NCBI GenBank assembly: GCA_949130495.1
Contig: OX422223.1
Coordinates: 75,514,751 to 75,578,750 of the forward strand
DNA length: 64,000 nt
Source: Sambucus nigra
Taxonomy: Eukaryota > Streptophyta > Magnoliopsida > Dipsacales > Adoxaceae
Reading direction: 5' to 3'
A program made the translations under genes and the position numbers. The notes beneath the pieces are model-generated. The model was not told where the DNA came from and made no database searches. It saw only the letters and a program-made list of their open reading frames with translations. Positions 24,770-37,679 of this stretch are shown here, piece by piece (the stretch's first letter is position 1; each line of letters starts with the position of its first letter).

Positions 24770-27700
24770 GTGACTCCTAACCAACCCTATTTGTGTACTT
24801 ATTGTCAAAAAAGGGGTCACCTTAGAGATTTTTGTTACAAGATTGGGAAGAATTCCTATTTTGCTACTTCAAATCCACATTATAGCTCCTTTGCTAGCCT
24901 TAAGACCCAAGTTGAAAATCTAGTTAACACTTCGAAAGATTTAATGGAAAAATTTCGAAGGTTCTCTATGGATCAAGGAAATAATTCTAATCAAAAGACT
25001 AGAATCAACAAAGGGAAATACACAACTCAATTATGGGTTAAGAAAGATAATACCAATAAAGATTTTGTTGTTCATGTTGCACTTAAGGCTCAAAATACCT
25101 CCCAATGGTACTTTGATAGTGGTTGTTCGAGACATATGACCAATGATAAATCTTTGTTTACCACTCTTGAAAACTATAAAAATGGTAAGGTCGCCTTTGG
25201 GGATGGAAGCAAATCTCGAATTATGGGTAGAGTGTCTATTAAAATTTTTGAGTTTCCTAAACATGAAAATGTCCTTTATGTTGATGATCTCAAGGAAAAT
25301 TTGATACGTATTAGCCAGTTATGTGATGAAAATCTTAATGTTAAGTTTAGTCAATCGGAGTGCACCGTATATGATAAATCGGGTGAGGCTATTTTACAAG
25401 GTGTGAGAACTAGTGACAATTGCTACGGAATAATTCCTAAGTCTTCTTCGTTTGCAATAATGCAAAAGCCTCGTCTGCCGATCTTTGGCATCAATGGTTA
25501 GGTCTTGTTAACTCTATAGATCTTGATCGTTTAGTGAGAAAAGATCTAGTTCGAGGTCTACCATTCTTAGGAAAACCCACTTCCACAATTTGCGGGTCAT
25601 GTCAATTAGGAAAGCAAATTAAGAATCCACATAAAAAGTTGAACTCGATAACTACCTCTCGTGCATTAGAATTGATACACATGGACCTTATGGGTCCCAC
25701 TCGTACCGAGAGCATAGGAAGAAAGAGATATATTTTAGTGATGGTGGATGATTTTTTAAGATACTCCATAATAGGTTTTCTAAGAGAAAAATATGAGGCT
25801 GTTAATTTTCTCACTGTTAACTGTAGAGTTCTTCAAAATCAACATGGTGTTACTATAAACCGCTTTAGGAGTGATAATGGAATCGAATTCAAGGAATCCG
25901 ATGTAAATTCCTTTTGTAATGAAATAGGAATTAAGCATGAATTCTCGGCCGTTTGAACACCACAATAAAATGGTACAGTTGAAAGAAAAAACTGAACGAT
26001 CCAAGAAATGGCAAGATCTATGCACCTAGAAAGGAATGTGCCTCGTAGGTTTTGGGCCGAAGCGGTTAACACCGCATGTCACACCGTAAATAGGGTTTAT
26101 TTATGTCCAAATACTAATAAAACACCATATGAAATGTGAACTGGCAAGAAATCTAATTTGGCCTATTTTAGAGTTTTTGGTAGTCCTTGTTATATTCTTA
26201 GGGATAGAGAACTCCTAGGTAAATTTGACTCAAGGAGTGATGAAGGTATTTTCCTAGGATATTCTCAAAATAGTAGAGCATTTAGAATTTTCAACTTAAG
26301 TAGTTTAAAATTCATGGAATCAATAAATGTTGTAATAAAAATACGATGCTCCAGCCACATTTATTGAAAATGAGGAAGGTTTGTCCTGTGAGTGGGATGT
26401 TGTTCTGGGTATAGAAAATATTGAGTCTCATACTGACTTGGTTGTTACCACTACTGAGAGAAAGGTTCCTTCTCCTTGGGTTCATAAAAGTCATGACCCT
26501 TCAAAAATTATAGGAAATCCTGAAGTAGGTGTCAAGACTATGGCTCAATTAGAAAATGAAGTTACCTATTTGTGTTATACTTCTGAAATCGAACCTAAAA
26601 TATTAAGTAAGCTCCAAAAGATGAATTTTGGATAAATGTTATGCAGGAAGAATTGTTGCAATTTAAGAAAAATGATGTTTGAGAATTAGTTCCCGACCTA
26701 GTGATTCTAATGTCATTGTCACCAAATCGATATTTAGAAATAAAATGGATGAAAATAGTGTCATTATTCAAAATAAAGCTAGGTTAGTTGCTCAAGGATA
26801 CACTCAAATAGAAGGTGTTGACTTTGAAGAAACTTTTGCTCCAGTTGTTAGGTTAGAGTCGGTTCACCTTTTACTAGCCATAGCATGTCACCTTAAATTT
26901 GACTTGTATCAAATGGATGTAAAAAGTGCATTTTTTAAATGGTATCCTTCAAGAAGAAGTCTATGTTGAACAACCTAAAGGGTTTGAGGACTCAAATCAT
27001 CATAATCATGTCTTTTATCGAAAGAAAACGCTATATGGTTTGAAACAAGCACCCCGTGCTTAGTATGAGAGGCTCACCTTTTATCACCTTTCTCAAAGAT
27101 TTTTGAGAGGGGGAGTAGACATGACATTATTTATCCGTCGTGATGAGAAAGCTATTTTAGTTGCACAAGTGTATTTTGATGATGTAGTGTTTGGTTCTAC
27201 GTGTGATAAACATACTCAAATTTTTTCAAAAGAAATGCAAGATGAATTTGAGATGAGTATGGTCAGTGAGCTTACCTTCTTTTTAGGTCTTCAAGTGAAA
27301 TAACTCGATCACAGGATATTTTGTCCCAAACCAAGTATGCAAAAAACCTTGTAGAAAAATTCAATTTAGAATCCACTAAGCATGCACGTACACCAATGAG
27401 TTCATCAGTTAAACTTAGTAAAGACACAAAAGGAAAGGATGTATAGCACACTCTCTTTTGGAGTATGATAGGAAGTTTACTCTACTTAATCATTAGCCGT
27501 CCTGATATTTCCTTCAGTGTAGAAGTTTTTGCTAGCTATCAAACATCTCCAAAAGAGTCTCATCTTTTTGCTATCAAGCATATCATTAAATATGTTAGCG
27601 GAACTTTATCATTTGGGATTTGGTACTCGTTTGACACCAATGATTGTCTATCGGCTTATTAGGATGCCGATTGGGCAGTAGATGTTGATGTTGCAAGAGT

Positions 27701-28114
27701 ACTTCTGGTGGATGTTTCTATTTTGGTAGTACACTTGTCTCTTGGATGAGCAAGAAATAAAATTCGATCTCTTTGTCCACGACAGAGGCCGAATACATAG
27801 CCGTCGAGAGTTGTTGCACTCAACTCATTTGGATGAAACAAATGTTGAAAGATTACAGTATTCGTCAAGGCACTATGACTATCTATTGCAACAATACAAG
27901 TGCAATACATATTTCCCGTAATTCCGTTCAACATCATAGAACCAAGCATATTAGGATCTGTGAACATTTTATTTGTGAATTGGTTGAAGAGAAAATCGTT
28001 TCCTTAAGCTTCATAGGCACCGATCAACAATTGGCCGATATCTTTACCAAACCTCTAGATGCCCTTAGGTTTGAAAACCTTAGGAAATCGATTGGGGTTT
28101 GTTCCATTGATTGA
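24770..28114 (+). pseudogene. copia-2 pol: protease, integrase, RT, RNase H
   Basis: Fragments in the usual copia order. A second zinc-finger-like block (CTYCQKRGHLRDFC, about 24797) precedes protease WYFDSGCSRHMT (25112), then integrase with GSCQLGKQ, HMDLMGP, RSDNGIEF and NGTVERK (D, D, E residues visible, in separate pieces). RT has RLVAQGYTQIEGVDFEETFA and a catalytic box changed from YVDD to YFDD (about 27172). RNase H has TEAEYIAVE and RTKHIRICEHFI. At least ten stops or shifts. Not functional. Confidence 0.92.
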
Positions 28115-29954
28115 GATCGAAGTCGTCTATCTAGTTTAGGTTGTGTTTCATGTCTATCTTTTTACCTATGAACTAGATTATAATTTGTAGACATTTTATT
28201 AAAAATTCCAAAAATATTTTTTCTTCTTTTCAAGGAAAAAGGGAAAGGTCAGAAACGATTTCACAAATTTTATCCATATGGTTTTGTGTTCGATGTGTTT
28301 GAGTCTCTATTCCTTTTCATGTCCATGTAGCTTTCGATGAGTAGTAAATTTGGACTTCATTTCACTTGTGCGTATTGATGCTTGTTTATGATATATATTT
28401 CTGTGATTGCCTCATATATTTGCCTTCTTACACATACTTTTCACAAAATATTCAGGATGTATTTTTCACATGGCACTCCTGTGGTGAGATTTTATGTTGT
28501 CTTATCAATTTTAGTCACCTCTCTTATAATCAATCAAAATTTTGCATGATCATCCATTGCTCGGATTTAAAAAATATAAGAATATTCACCCGGTTGTTTA
28601 TTATTTTTAGCAATGGACTCGGGCTGCAAAAAATAAAAAGGTTTTGCGTGAATATCCTTTATTTGCATTATAGTAAAAGAGCCTAAATGTATTGAGGCAT
28701 TGAAAAAAAATGATATACATAGCAAAGAGAAAAATTATCTAGCTTGATTGATAATTCAAAAGAAAGCTCTCAACATAAAGTTGTTAATTGGAGACATAAG
28801 TTGAAGACCAATGGGCATGCACATTCAATCGATATATTGCATTGTATTTGTGACAACATTGGCCATAGAATCATCAATCTTCTACACGTTTTGCTTTAAT
28901 GATTTTGTGTCCTAGGTATTTCCTTTATTGACACAAGGCAATTGTGAATGCATATTATGTTTATATATTGTTTTGCATTTTGCTTGTGCGTTGCCTTAGG
29001 TCATGCTCTCAATCATATTGTTCACGCCCCTACATTTTTGCTCCCACGGTTCGGATATGTCAACACTTCCTAGGACATTTAAAAATTTCATTTTGGCAAG
29101 TTTCTGATCTTCCCTAGTCCTTCTTCTAAGTTATTTTCATTTTTTTCTTAATTTTTTTTAGTTTTTAACTTTTTGGATTTTCGTCAAAAACTCGTTCTAA
29201 CGAAAATGTTTCTAAAGTGGTCTGTCTTATCGTCCGAATTGTCGTTCGAATCATGTTGTTCGAACGAACTTCCAATGAATTATCCAATGAGGTTAATCTC
29301 TCTCCTTTGGATTTTTGTTCTTTATCTATTCGAACGAAGTTGTTCGAACAACTTTTCTCGTTTAAATGAGTTGGGTATATTTTGGGCGGTTTCTTTCTTT
29401 TTGGTTCTGCCGTTTCATTTTCTTTAAGGATTTCTCTCTCTCCTCTTTCCCACGATCCCCACTCACCATTTTTGCCCAATTCGTCCACTTCTCCTCTTTC
29501 CCTATCCTCTATTACTCATTAATTATCCCCTGAACTCCCATTAAACCTATTCCATACCTTCAAAACCCCATTTTTTTCCAACACCCTTCTTCAATCAAGG
29601 AATTCGATTTCTTCCATTATTTTTCCTCTTCTAGGTATTCTCTATCATCTCTCATATATGTATGTGTGTATATATATATAATTTTGTTTTGGGGCTATAT
29701 ACTATGCCTTTATTTTTTTTGTTTCCCATAATTAAGTTTGAGCTCTATGAATATTATCAAATTTTCTTATAGTATAATTTTTTTTTTATAATTTCATGGA
29801 CATGCTCTTACTTATTTCATTTTTTTTCATTCTCTATATTTTTATTTATTTCTAATGGAGGATGGGATTGTGTTGCTGTTTGGTTTTAATGGTGTTGTTT
29901 GGCGGTCCGGTTGGCATTTTTTTTGGGTAGGTTCTAGTTTAGTTCTCTTAGTAT
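28115..29954 (+). other. copia-2 non-coding region before the accessory ORF
   Basis: Alignable in part with 13459-15719. A TTCGAACGA cluster lies at about 29190-29375, then a pyrimidine-rich leader. No gene seen. Confidence 0.5.
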
Positions 29955-32900
29955 ACCAAATTGTAATCGCCGTACCCGTAGAATAAGCTCCTCTCCCGAG
30001 GAACGTTCTTCCTCTTCTTCATCTTCATCCTCCTCAGATGAGGACACCAATGTTGATGTGTCAATTCCAGATCTCAAACTGCGTTGGAGAACTCTAGACA
30101 GTCATACCCAATACCATACCCAAGGTTTTTCCACTCGATCCTATGTTCGAGAAAAAATCGTCAAACTCTTTGATAACTTTGTTGTTTTGTTTGTAGTCAT
30201 TGTTGAATGCCAAGTTAATCAAAACCTTAAAATACCTACAAAATAATATCAAACTCAAGTGTAGAGGTAAGTAGGGGTATCAATCCACATCAAGGGGGTA
30301 AGCTAGAGACAAACTCAATTGTAATTCAATTTTTATTTTCTTTTTGGAAATTTTCTTTTATATTTTTTTTAGCTTTTTAAATATTAAAATAATTTTGTGA
30401 GGTGGGGTGTGAAATAACACTAAAATAAATGGAAGATCAAAATACAAACTAAAAAGTGACTAAAATGAAAAAAAAAGTCTAATACTAAAATAAGAGATAA
30501 AATGAGGTAAATAAATGTGAGAACAATCAAGGAATGGGATTACACCACAAATTTTAGCTATTCTAACTAATTAATTCAATTAATTGAATTATCCCAAATT
30601 AATACCAAAATTACAAATCAATTCTCGTTGCAAGTGTAATTTTAGTAGTAATCTTTTAGAAAATTAAGTTTAACCCTCCACAACTCTAGAAAATAGATCT
30701 ACACTCCTTTTAATTAGTCATCCGCTAGGATCAATTTATCAAAATTTATGTAAATCTAGAAAATGAAAATAGAGTTGAAATTCAAGTAATAATACCACAC
30801 TCAAGAAACCTCTATCTCTAGTTCGCATCTAAAATGGGTATTATGACTAGAATTTCGATTTTCTCTCGAAAATCATTTACCCTCTCTCGAGGCGTAAATT
30901 TAAGGGTGAGGGATCAAATTTAACATTCAAAGGGAATTTTCAAGTAATCAAACTAATTAAATGAAAATAACATCAAATAAGGGTTCCCCCACCCCTTGAA
31001 AGGGGATGTAGCCTAACATGGTATGAAATTTGACAAATTAATAATCAAATGCATAAAATAAATGAGAAGACAAGAGAACAATCAAACCCAATCTCTTGAT
31101 GCTTAATTGAACTTCAATCCATGAGTTGAAATTAACATCCCTCAATTTGAATGATCCAAACAAAATTACATCAAATGTTTCACTCAAATTAATCCTCACA
31201 ATAATTTATTTTTCCCTCACTATCTAAAAAAAATAAAATAAGAATTATAATCTAAAAAACTACAATAAAATGGTATTTCTCTCTCTAAAACCCTAGATGG
31301 GGATTCTACCTTACTCTTAAAAATGGTCTTCATCTTCTTTTTATAATAGACATGGAGCTAAGGGCAAATTGGGTAGGGATTAAATGGACAAGAGAGGTGT
31401 GAGGATAAGTTGGGGTTAAAATAGGGAAATGCACAAATGTGCATGGGTTGTGTGATGTCATGTGGGAAGTGGAGTGGTGAGAATAAAAAAAAATTAGATT
31501 TGGTTAAAAGTGTTTGGGGGTATTTATGAAAAAAGGGTAAAATGGGGAATAAAACATGTGGGGCTTTTGACTTTGGTCTTTGTTTTGTTGTTTGGTTTAT
31601 TTGGTTTGTTATTTTTTTGGCAGGTAGAAGTCGTGGCTTTTGGAAATGGGTTGAAATGGGTATAGGGGGAGATTGGAGGCTGGTTCGGGTTGAGGCGCTG
31701 GTAGGTTCGGGTTTGGATGTCTGGAGCCATGGGAGACATAGCCGGATTGAATGGGGGGTGGCTGTTGGAGGTAGCGGGTTAGGCTCGCCCGAATGGGGGT
31801 TTAGGCAAGGGTCCATTGGGTTTGGCCGTCGGAGATGGCAGGACGATGGAGGTAGGGTGTAGGTCGGCGGTAGGTTTTGGGTTGAGCGGGGCGCCGGGTT
31901 TATGGTGGGATTTGGGTCGCAATCCGGGTATGGGAGTGTGCCTGGTGTGGTTGGGTTGGTTCGGTTGGTGGCTGCTGGGTGTCGGCGATTTTGGAGTTTG
32001 GATGAATGGAAGTATAAGTGGGTTTATGGGTGGATGGTTGGTGGGTGTTCGAAATGTGTGGTAATGGGGGTGAGGAGAGAGAGAGAGAGAGAGTGAGGTA
32101 TTTAGGGAAGAAGATGGTGTTGTGTTTATGTATGTGAGGGTGTAGGAAAATAGGGGTGTGGGTGAGTTATGTGTTGTGTGTGTGTTAGGTGTAGGTTAGT
32201 TGGGTGTGAGGTGTTGTGTGTGTATTTAACTTATGACCCCTAAAAAAAATTAAAATAAAATAAAATAAAATAAAAATTTAACTAAACTAAAAAAATAAAA
32301 TAAAAATCAACTAAAAATAAAGATGACACGACACGACACACTATACAAACTCTAAGAAAAAACTAAACATATCTAAAATAAAAACTATAAAAATAAAAAC
32401 TAATAAAGTAAAAAAATGAAATAATAATAAACTAACTAAAAACTAAGAAAAATAAAAGAAAATATAAAAACTAATACACGATGCGCTAAAAATATAAAAA
32501 TCCTAAAAATATATACATGACTTAATGAAATAAAATAATAAAATAAACCCTAAAAATAAAATGACAAAAATAAAATAAAATGGGACAAAAAAAACACACA
32601 CGGTTTGGGACATGTTTAGGTAGGTTTAGGGTAGGCTAGAATACGGGACAAGGGCAATTAGCTCCATAATCTGCACAATTGCCTTGAAATACACGTTTGA
32701 ACACCACAACGTGAATTCGACCTACAAAATAGACAATAAGGCGCATAAGACCCAAATTGTCGAGAATTAACAACTAAAGTACGTCTATTCGGGGTATAAA
32801 ATGTACACTTTTGAGTGCTTATCACTCTTTACTCGAGCTGGCACTACTGTTTACTCTTGGCTTTCTGATTTGGGTTGGGACCCACTGTTCAATCTCACTG

Positions 32901-33880
32901 GCTCTAATTATCCCGGCCGTATTAGAGAATTTTTCTTTTGGATGACTATTCGTGAGGATCATCTTTTCGCTAGAGCGCGAGGTCTCAAAGTCATCGTATC
33001 TCCTGAATCCATCGCTCGTCTTGTCCCATTACCCTGTGTCACAAATCCCTCTTATCCTTGACCTCTTAACTCTCGTCATGCCTTTAGTCTTATCATGAGC
33101 ACCGTGAGTCGCATTAATCAACTCGATACCGTTATAATTTATCATAAGAATTTAAACCCAAATTTTATGATACTCAATTGGATTATTTGTTCCTGTCTCA
33201 TTCCTTATGCCAACTCCACTCAAATTATGAAGTTTCATGTGGATCTCATGTTTTCTATCAGCATTAGAGCTGCTATTGACCTCCCCGCCTTCATTTTTAT
33301 GGTTATTAAATCTGTAAAAGTCAACCCATTAGGTCCCATTAGGCAAGCACTTCCTTTTGTAGTTATTATCACTCACCATTGTCTTGATGCGAGATGCCCT
33401 CGTCTTCCCTCAGATGTCCCTGTGACCTGATACCAAAAAATTAATATGTCCTCCATTGGTCACTCTCGTGGTCACTTACCCCCTGATACTCCACTGATCA
33501 CTACCTCTCAATCCACATCCTCACAATTCACCACTACCTCAACTACTGCTCCCACTAGACCATCATATTCTCGTGCTCCCCCACCATTTGAATCATAGGA
33601 TCTTAGGTTTTCTCAGTCATATGTGGAGCTAATTCAAGAAGATAGGCGCCAGGATAGGGCTATTATGCAGGAGATTTTTCTTAACATGCAGCGGGATCGT
33701 GATGCTCAGGCTCATCGGGAGGAGGCTCAAGCTCGTCGAGATGAAGCCCAGGCTCATCGTGATTCCATCTTACTTGAGCATCTTGAGGCAATTCGTCACA
33801 TGGAGATGTGTCATGGTGCAGGCTCATCCGGTACAGGATCCCTTCAAGATGATTCCACCAATGACACTCTAACTCCCTGA
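29955..33880 (+). pseudogene. copia-2 sense accessory ORF, split by a 2.65 kb insertion
   Basis: Homologue of the ORF at 15720. The copia-1 start codon position is mutated (AAT). The N-terminal part (SIPDLKLRWRTLDSHT) runs to 30165, where the insertion begins. Coding resumes at 32830 with YSWLSDLGWDPLFNLTGS, VIVSPESIARLVPLP and CLIPYANSTQIMK. Stops at 33059, 33428 and 33597. The C-terminal coiled coil (QEDRRQDRAIMQEIF, QARRDEAQAHRDS) ends at 33880 and is open, confirming the frame lost in copia-1. Confidence 0.85.
30171..32824. mobile_element. 2654-bp insertion with TG...CA ends: solo LTR or non-autonomous LTR element
   Basis: Starts TGATAAC and ends TGCTTATCA, flanked by CTCTT on both sides (30166-30170 and 32825-32829). 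The outer six bases are inverted (TGATAA/TTATCA). No internal repeat of the ends, no primer site and no convincing ORF. A Gly/Trp-coding G-rich stretch at 31560-32060 and a long AAATAAAATA-rich stretch (32250-32590) are composition effects. The best reading is a solo LTR of a large family; a LARD-like element is the alternative. Confidence 0.75.
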
Positions 33881-34522
33881 TTTTCTTTATGTTTAAGTTT
33901 ATTTCAGACTTTGTACTTGTGGGGGAGAGCAGATCATATTTATTTGAGTTATCTCACTTGTACTAGATTATGCACTTAGTTGGATACTCTTTTATTAAGT
34001 TTGGATATTTGTTTTTCCCTATTTATGGTTATTGACATCACTTTCATGTTTTGATTCTCTTGTTGAATATAATGATATGGGCACGTGTTGGATATTTTGC
34101 TGCTATTTTTTATTCCTCGTGTCATCTTCTCGAACCATGCAGGTTTAATTCTATCCCTTTGTCTTTTTCGAACAAAAAGGGGGAGAAACATTGATAGGGG
34201 GAGTTTATTGTTAGGGGGAGTTTAACATGTTTTTAACATGTTTCACATATGTTTAAGATAATTTACTTACCATGATTTATACTCTCTATTTTCCCCTTGC
34301 GTTTTATGTGTTTGTTATTTCATGTGTGCAGGCAGTCATTTTCATTTGCCAATATATTGCCAATATATCTCCTACTTCTCTACAGCCAATTGTCAGTTCG
34401 AGTCTGTTTGTCTGTCATCTTTTTGGGTTTTGGGGATGGGATTTAGAATCGGCTTGACGACTGGCTTAGCAAATTCAGTGTCTTTTTGGTTATTCTTTTA
34501 TTTTGTTTTGTCCCGGAATAGC

Positions 34523-34536
34523 CAAAGGGGGAGATT
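34523..34536 (+). other. copia-2 polypurine tract
   Basis: CAAAGGGGGAGATT immediately before TGTAAGGACA, as in copia-1. Confidence 0.88.
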
Positions 34537-35745
34537 TGTAAGGACAAGTTTCCAATCGAGTCATTTGTAGTATTGGTTATTCCGTTGGACAAAATATTTT
34601 TGGGTCTTAACAAGTCACACATCTATCATCCATAGAGATTTGGGCATCCGAATTTTCATGCTTCATCAAATCGCATTATATTATCTTTTCCCAAAAGGTA
34701 TATGACCCAAATTTAATTTATGTGTTGGAGTTAATTTTAATTTACTTAAAATATTTATGGAAAATTTTCAAATTAATTTTAAATCATTTTTAGAGAAAAG
34801 AAATTTTTTCGTTCGAAGTCAGCCCAGGTTGTTCGAACGACTGGAGTCTAACGAACCTAGCTTGATTGCACTGACATATCGTTAGAAGGTTCGTTAGAAT
34901 TATCGTTCGAACGAATTCGTTCTAACGAGGTTTCTAACGAGTTGCCATAGATTGCACTGGATTATCGTTAGAAAGCTCGTTCGAACTAAGTCGTTTGATC
35001 GAGTTTTATTAGTTATGAAATTTTTTTAAAATATTTTCTGCAGTTATTTTGCATAATTGCTTTGGTCCACTACTTTTCTCAGTTTCATAAAGTGGACGAA
35101 AATTCAGTTTTTCAAGATGGAGGAACTTGCACATTTCAAAAGAAGAATTCTTGTCTTCCTTTTTATGAAAAACTCTCCATCACAATTTTGATTTTTGAAC
35201 GAACCAAAACCCCATGCTTTCAACCTGAATTTCATCATGGACATATGCGGTTGATTTCTGCGTCCTAGTTGATTGGACACGGTACTTTGGCCTTCGGTGG
35301 ATATCGAGACACGAGTAGTGTCATGCAACGCATTGAAGCTTTGCGTATTACAAACGGAGGTAGAGGAAACAACATCAACATGTCTTAGTGAGTCAAGTCT
35401 ATAAGTCTTTTGAGTCCCTTGTAAAACCTTTATTTGTAGTGGATTTGTCTAGGCCCAGCCGTTCGAGGTTTTTCCCATTTGGGTTTTCCTCGTACATCGG
35501 CGCGTTGTAGTTGTGATTTCTTATTTTATATAATGTAATCACCTAGAAGTATCTGTAGGATAAAAAGGATAAATTTTGGTTAAATTTATATCTCTTAATC
35601 AAGTTGTCAATCCCTTCACTTTAATTGATAATTGTTTATTCTAACTTACTAATTTACAAAAAGTATTAAAATTGGGATATTTTTATCTTTGGAATTTTTT
35701 TAATAGTGTGGTGTGTGTATTCTACGAAATAACCTTACAACTTCA
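34537..35745 (+). repeat. copia-2 3' LTR (1209 bp)
   Basis: TGTAAGGACA...CAACTTCA, same length as the 5' LTR, followed by the ATTTT duplication. TTCGAACGA cluster at about 34815-35005. Confidence 0.93.
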
Positions 35746-35750
35746 ATTTT
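35746..35750. repeat. copia-2 right target-site duplication (ATTTT)
   Basis: Matches 21787-21791. Confidence 0.9.
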
Positions 35751-36660
35751 ATTTGACTTGCCTTATTGGAAGAGTAACCTGGTGTGTCATGTATTAGATG
35801 TGATGCATGCAGGGAAGAAAATCACTGAATATATTATGGGCACATGCCTTGGGGGAGTCATTCGAAGTATATAGGAAATGGACGAAAAGATTTTAAATGA
35901 TTGAAACTCAAGCCACAATTATGGTTAAAAGAATATAGTAGGGGATTAACAATAATACCCCCTGGTGCATTTACTTTGATGAGTGAGGAAAGAAAGGTGC
36001 TTTTAGACACAAAATTTAATTTGAAGGTTCCATCTAATTTTTCATCCAACTTGCAAAGGATTGTGAATTATGCTACCCATGATTTACATAAGTGCAAGTC
36101 TCACGATTGACATGTGATAATTTAATTGGTTCATTTGTTGTTTAACCACTGTTTCTCAAAGCATAAGGATTTGAGGAGGGTCATTATTCAAATTAGTATA
36201 TGTTTCACACTTTTATGTGAGAAGGTAGTCAATAGAAAGCACATAGTGGCCGCAAAAGTAACTATAACCGAAGCTATTTGTGTGTTGGATAAGTACTTTC
36301 CCCCATCATTTTTTGACATAAGTATTCATTTATTGGTACACTTATGCGATGAGGCACTTCTTTGCAGCCTAGTTAGACATCAGTGGGTGTACCCATTTGA
36401 AAGGTTGATGGAAGTTTTCAAACATTATATTAAGAATACATGTTGCATTAAAGGATCAATTACAGAGGAATACATCACCGTGGAGTCATCAATCTACACT
36501 TAGGAATATATGCCTGACCTAAGCAGCGTGGATAACAGTGATAAGTTCACCGATGAAGGTTGTTAGATAATGGGCACGCGACTGAAATTAACGAGTTTAC
36601 AGCATGAACAAGTAGCTCGTTATCTATTTGACACACATGAAGATGTCAAAGAATGTCGAA
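35751..36660 (+). pseudogene. CACTA transposase, 3' part
   Basis: Direct continuation of the transposase cut at 21786. FDLPYWKSNLVCHVLDVMHA matches the TNP2 core immediately downstream. Then IPPGAFTLMSEERK, VPSNFSSNLQRIV and the DUF4218-type block with YFPPSFFDISIHLLVHL and WVYPFERLMEVFKHYIKN (36291-36450). Stops and shifts throughout. Confidence 0.88.
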
Positions 36661-36899
36661 AGTAAGTTAATATTATTTTAACTTATATATTATTTAACTT
36701 ATATACTTGATCAATTTCGTAATACATTCATCACGATCAATGCATAAAATATGATGCGTGTGGGAACAATAAAATATGAAGAATGATCGCATAATTAGAT
36801 AGCGAATTTAAGTTGTAGGTGTCACATGAGGTAATTATAATAAGAATGCCTCTTATTAACTGACATATTACAAGAAAGCTTAAAAACTAACGTAATTAA

Positions 36900-37445
36900 T
36901 TTATCTATAATTTTGGCTCTTAAAGATGGGTGATGTGACATCTAGGTTTGCTCGTCTAGCTATTGGATATTTATTCATGGAACATGACTATAAAAAGTAT
37001 TGATTGAACGGTTATGTATTCGGTTCAAGGGTGTATGAGAAAATACAAATGTACAAAACTTGGGCATTTCATACAAGGCTCTTACTTTCGAGTGAGAGCG
37101 AAAGAAAAGAACCTTGTTGAAGCTAAAATGACTTACTATGTTGTCATTTGATATACATTTGAATTCGACTATATAAGTTTCAAAGAGGTTGTGTTTTACA
37201 GTGATTGAGTAAGAGTTGAGGATAAAAATGCTTGTAAAGTTGATCCCATACTAACTTGATCATGGTTGACTTGTCCAAGTTGTGGAGCAACGAGCATGTG
37301 AGTGATGAGCCATTTGTTTCTACCTTTTGAATGGTTAAGCAAGTGTTTTACTCGGAGTACATAAAAAATGAGCCGTGGTCAATCATCCTACACGCATCAA
37401 ATCATCTAACCAATAGCGTGGATAGCTTAACTGCTCCTACCAAAT
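36900..37445 (+). pseudogene. CACTA transposase C-terminal domain remnant (DUF4216-like)
   Basis: Weakly preserved. SKLWSNEHVSDEPFVSTF, then MVKQVFYSEYIKNEPWSIIL (37330-37390), fits the domain at the C-terminus of plant CACTA transposases. AT-rich, probably intronic DNA lies between 36660 and 36900. Confidence 0.65.
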
Positions 37446-37679
37446 ATCAATCAATTTTAGATGATAACTAGAATTTGAAACAATTTTTAGATTTGTAATA
37501 CGTATTCAAATTATTTGGAACAATGCTTAGTTTTGTTTAAGATATGGATTTTTTATTCTTCTGATGTCGATAATTTGTATTCTTCTAGTGATTTATTATT
37601 ATCGGATGACAATTTAATGATTTTATTCATTTGGATCTGATCATTTCTCATATATATGTTTCTACTAATAATAATTTTT

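Larger units (their letters stand above)
21792..35745 (+). mobile_element. copia-2: complete decayed SIRE/Maximus-like copia element (13.95 kb)
   Basis: 5' LTR, tRNA-Met primer site, gag, protease, integrase, RT, RNase H, long non-coding region with TTCGAACGA cluster, accessory ORF, polypurine tract, 3' LTR, flanked by ATTTT duplications. Subtracting the nested 2654-bp insertion leaves about 11.3 kb. The two LTRs differ by about a tenth in the parts compared by eye, and every gene carries stops, so it is old. Confidence 0.95.

Noticed and set aside
31358..32096. Pro-rich minus-strand and Gly/Trp-rich plus-strand ORFs in the 2.65 kb insertion
   Set aside because: Overlapping frames over a G-rich stretch with low-complexity composition; no start context or motif support.
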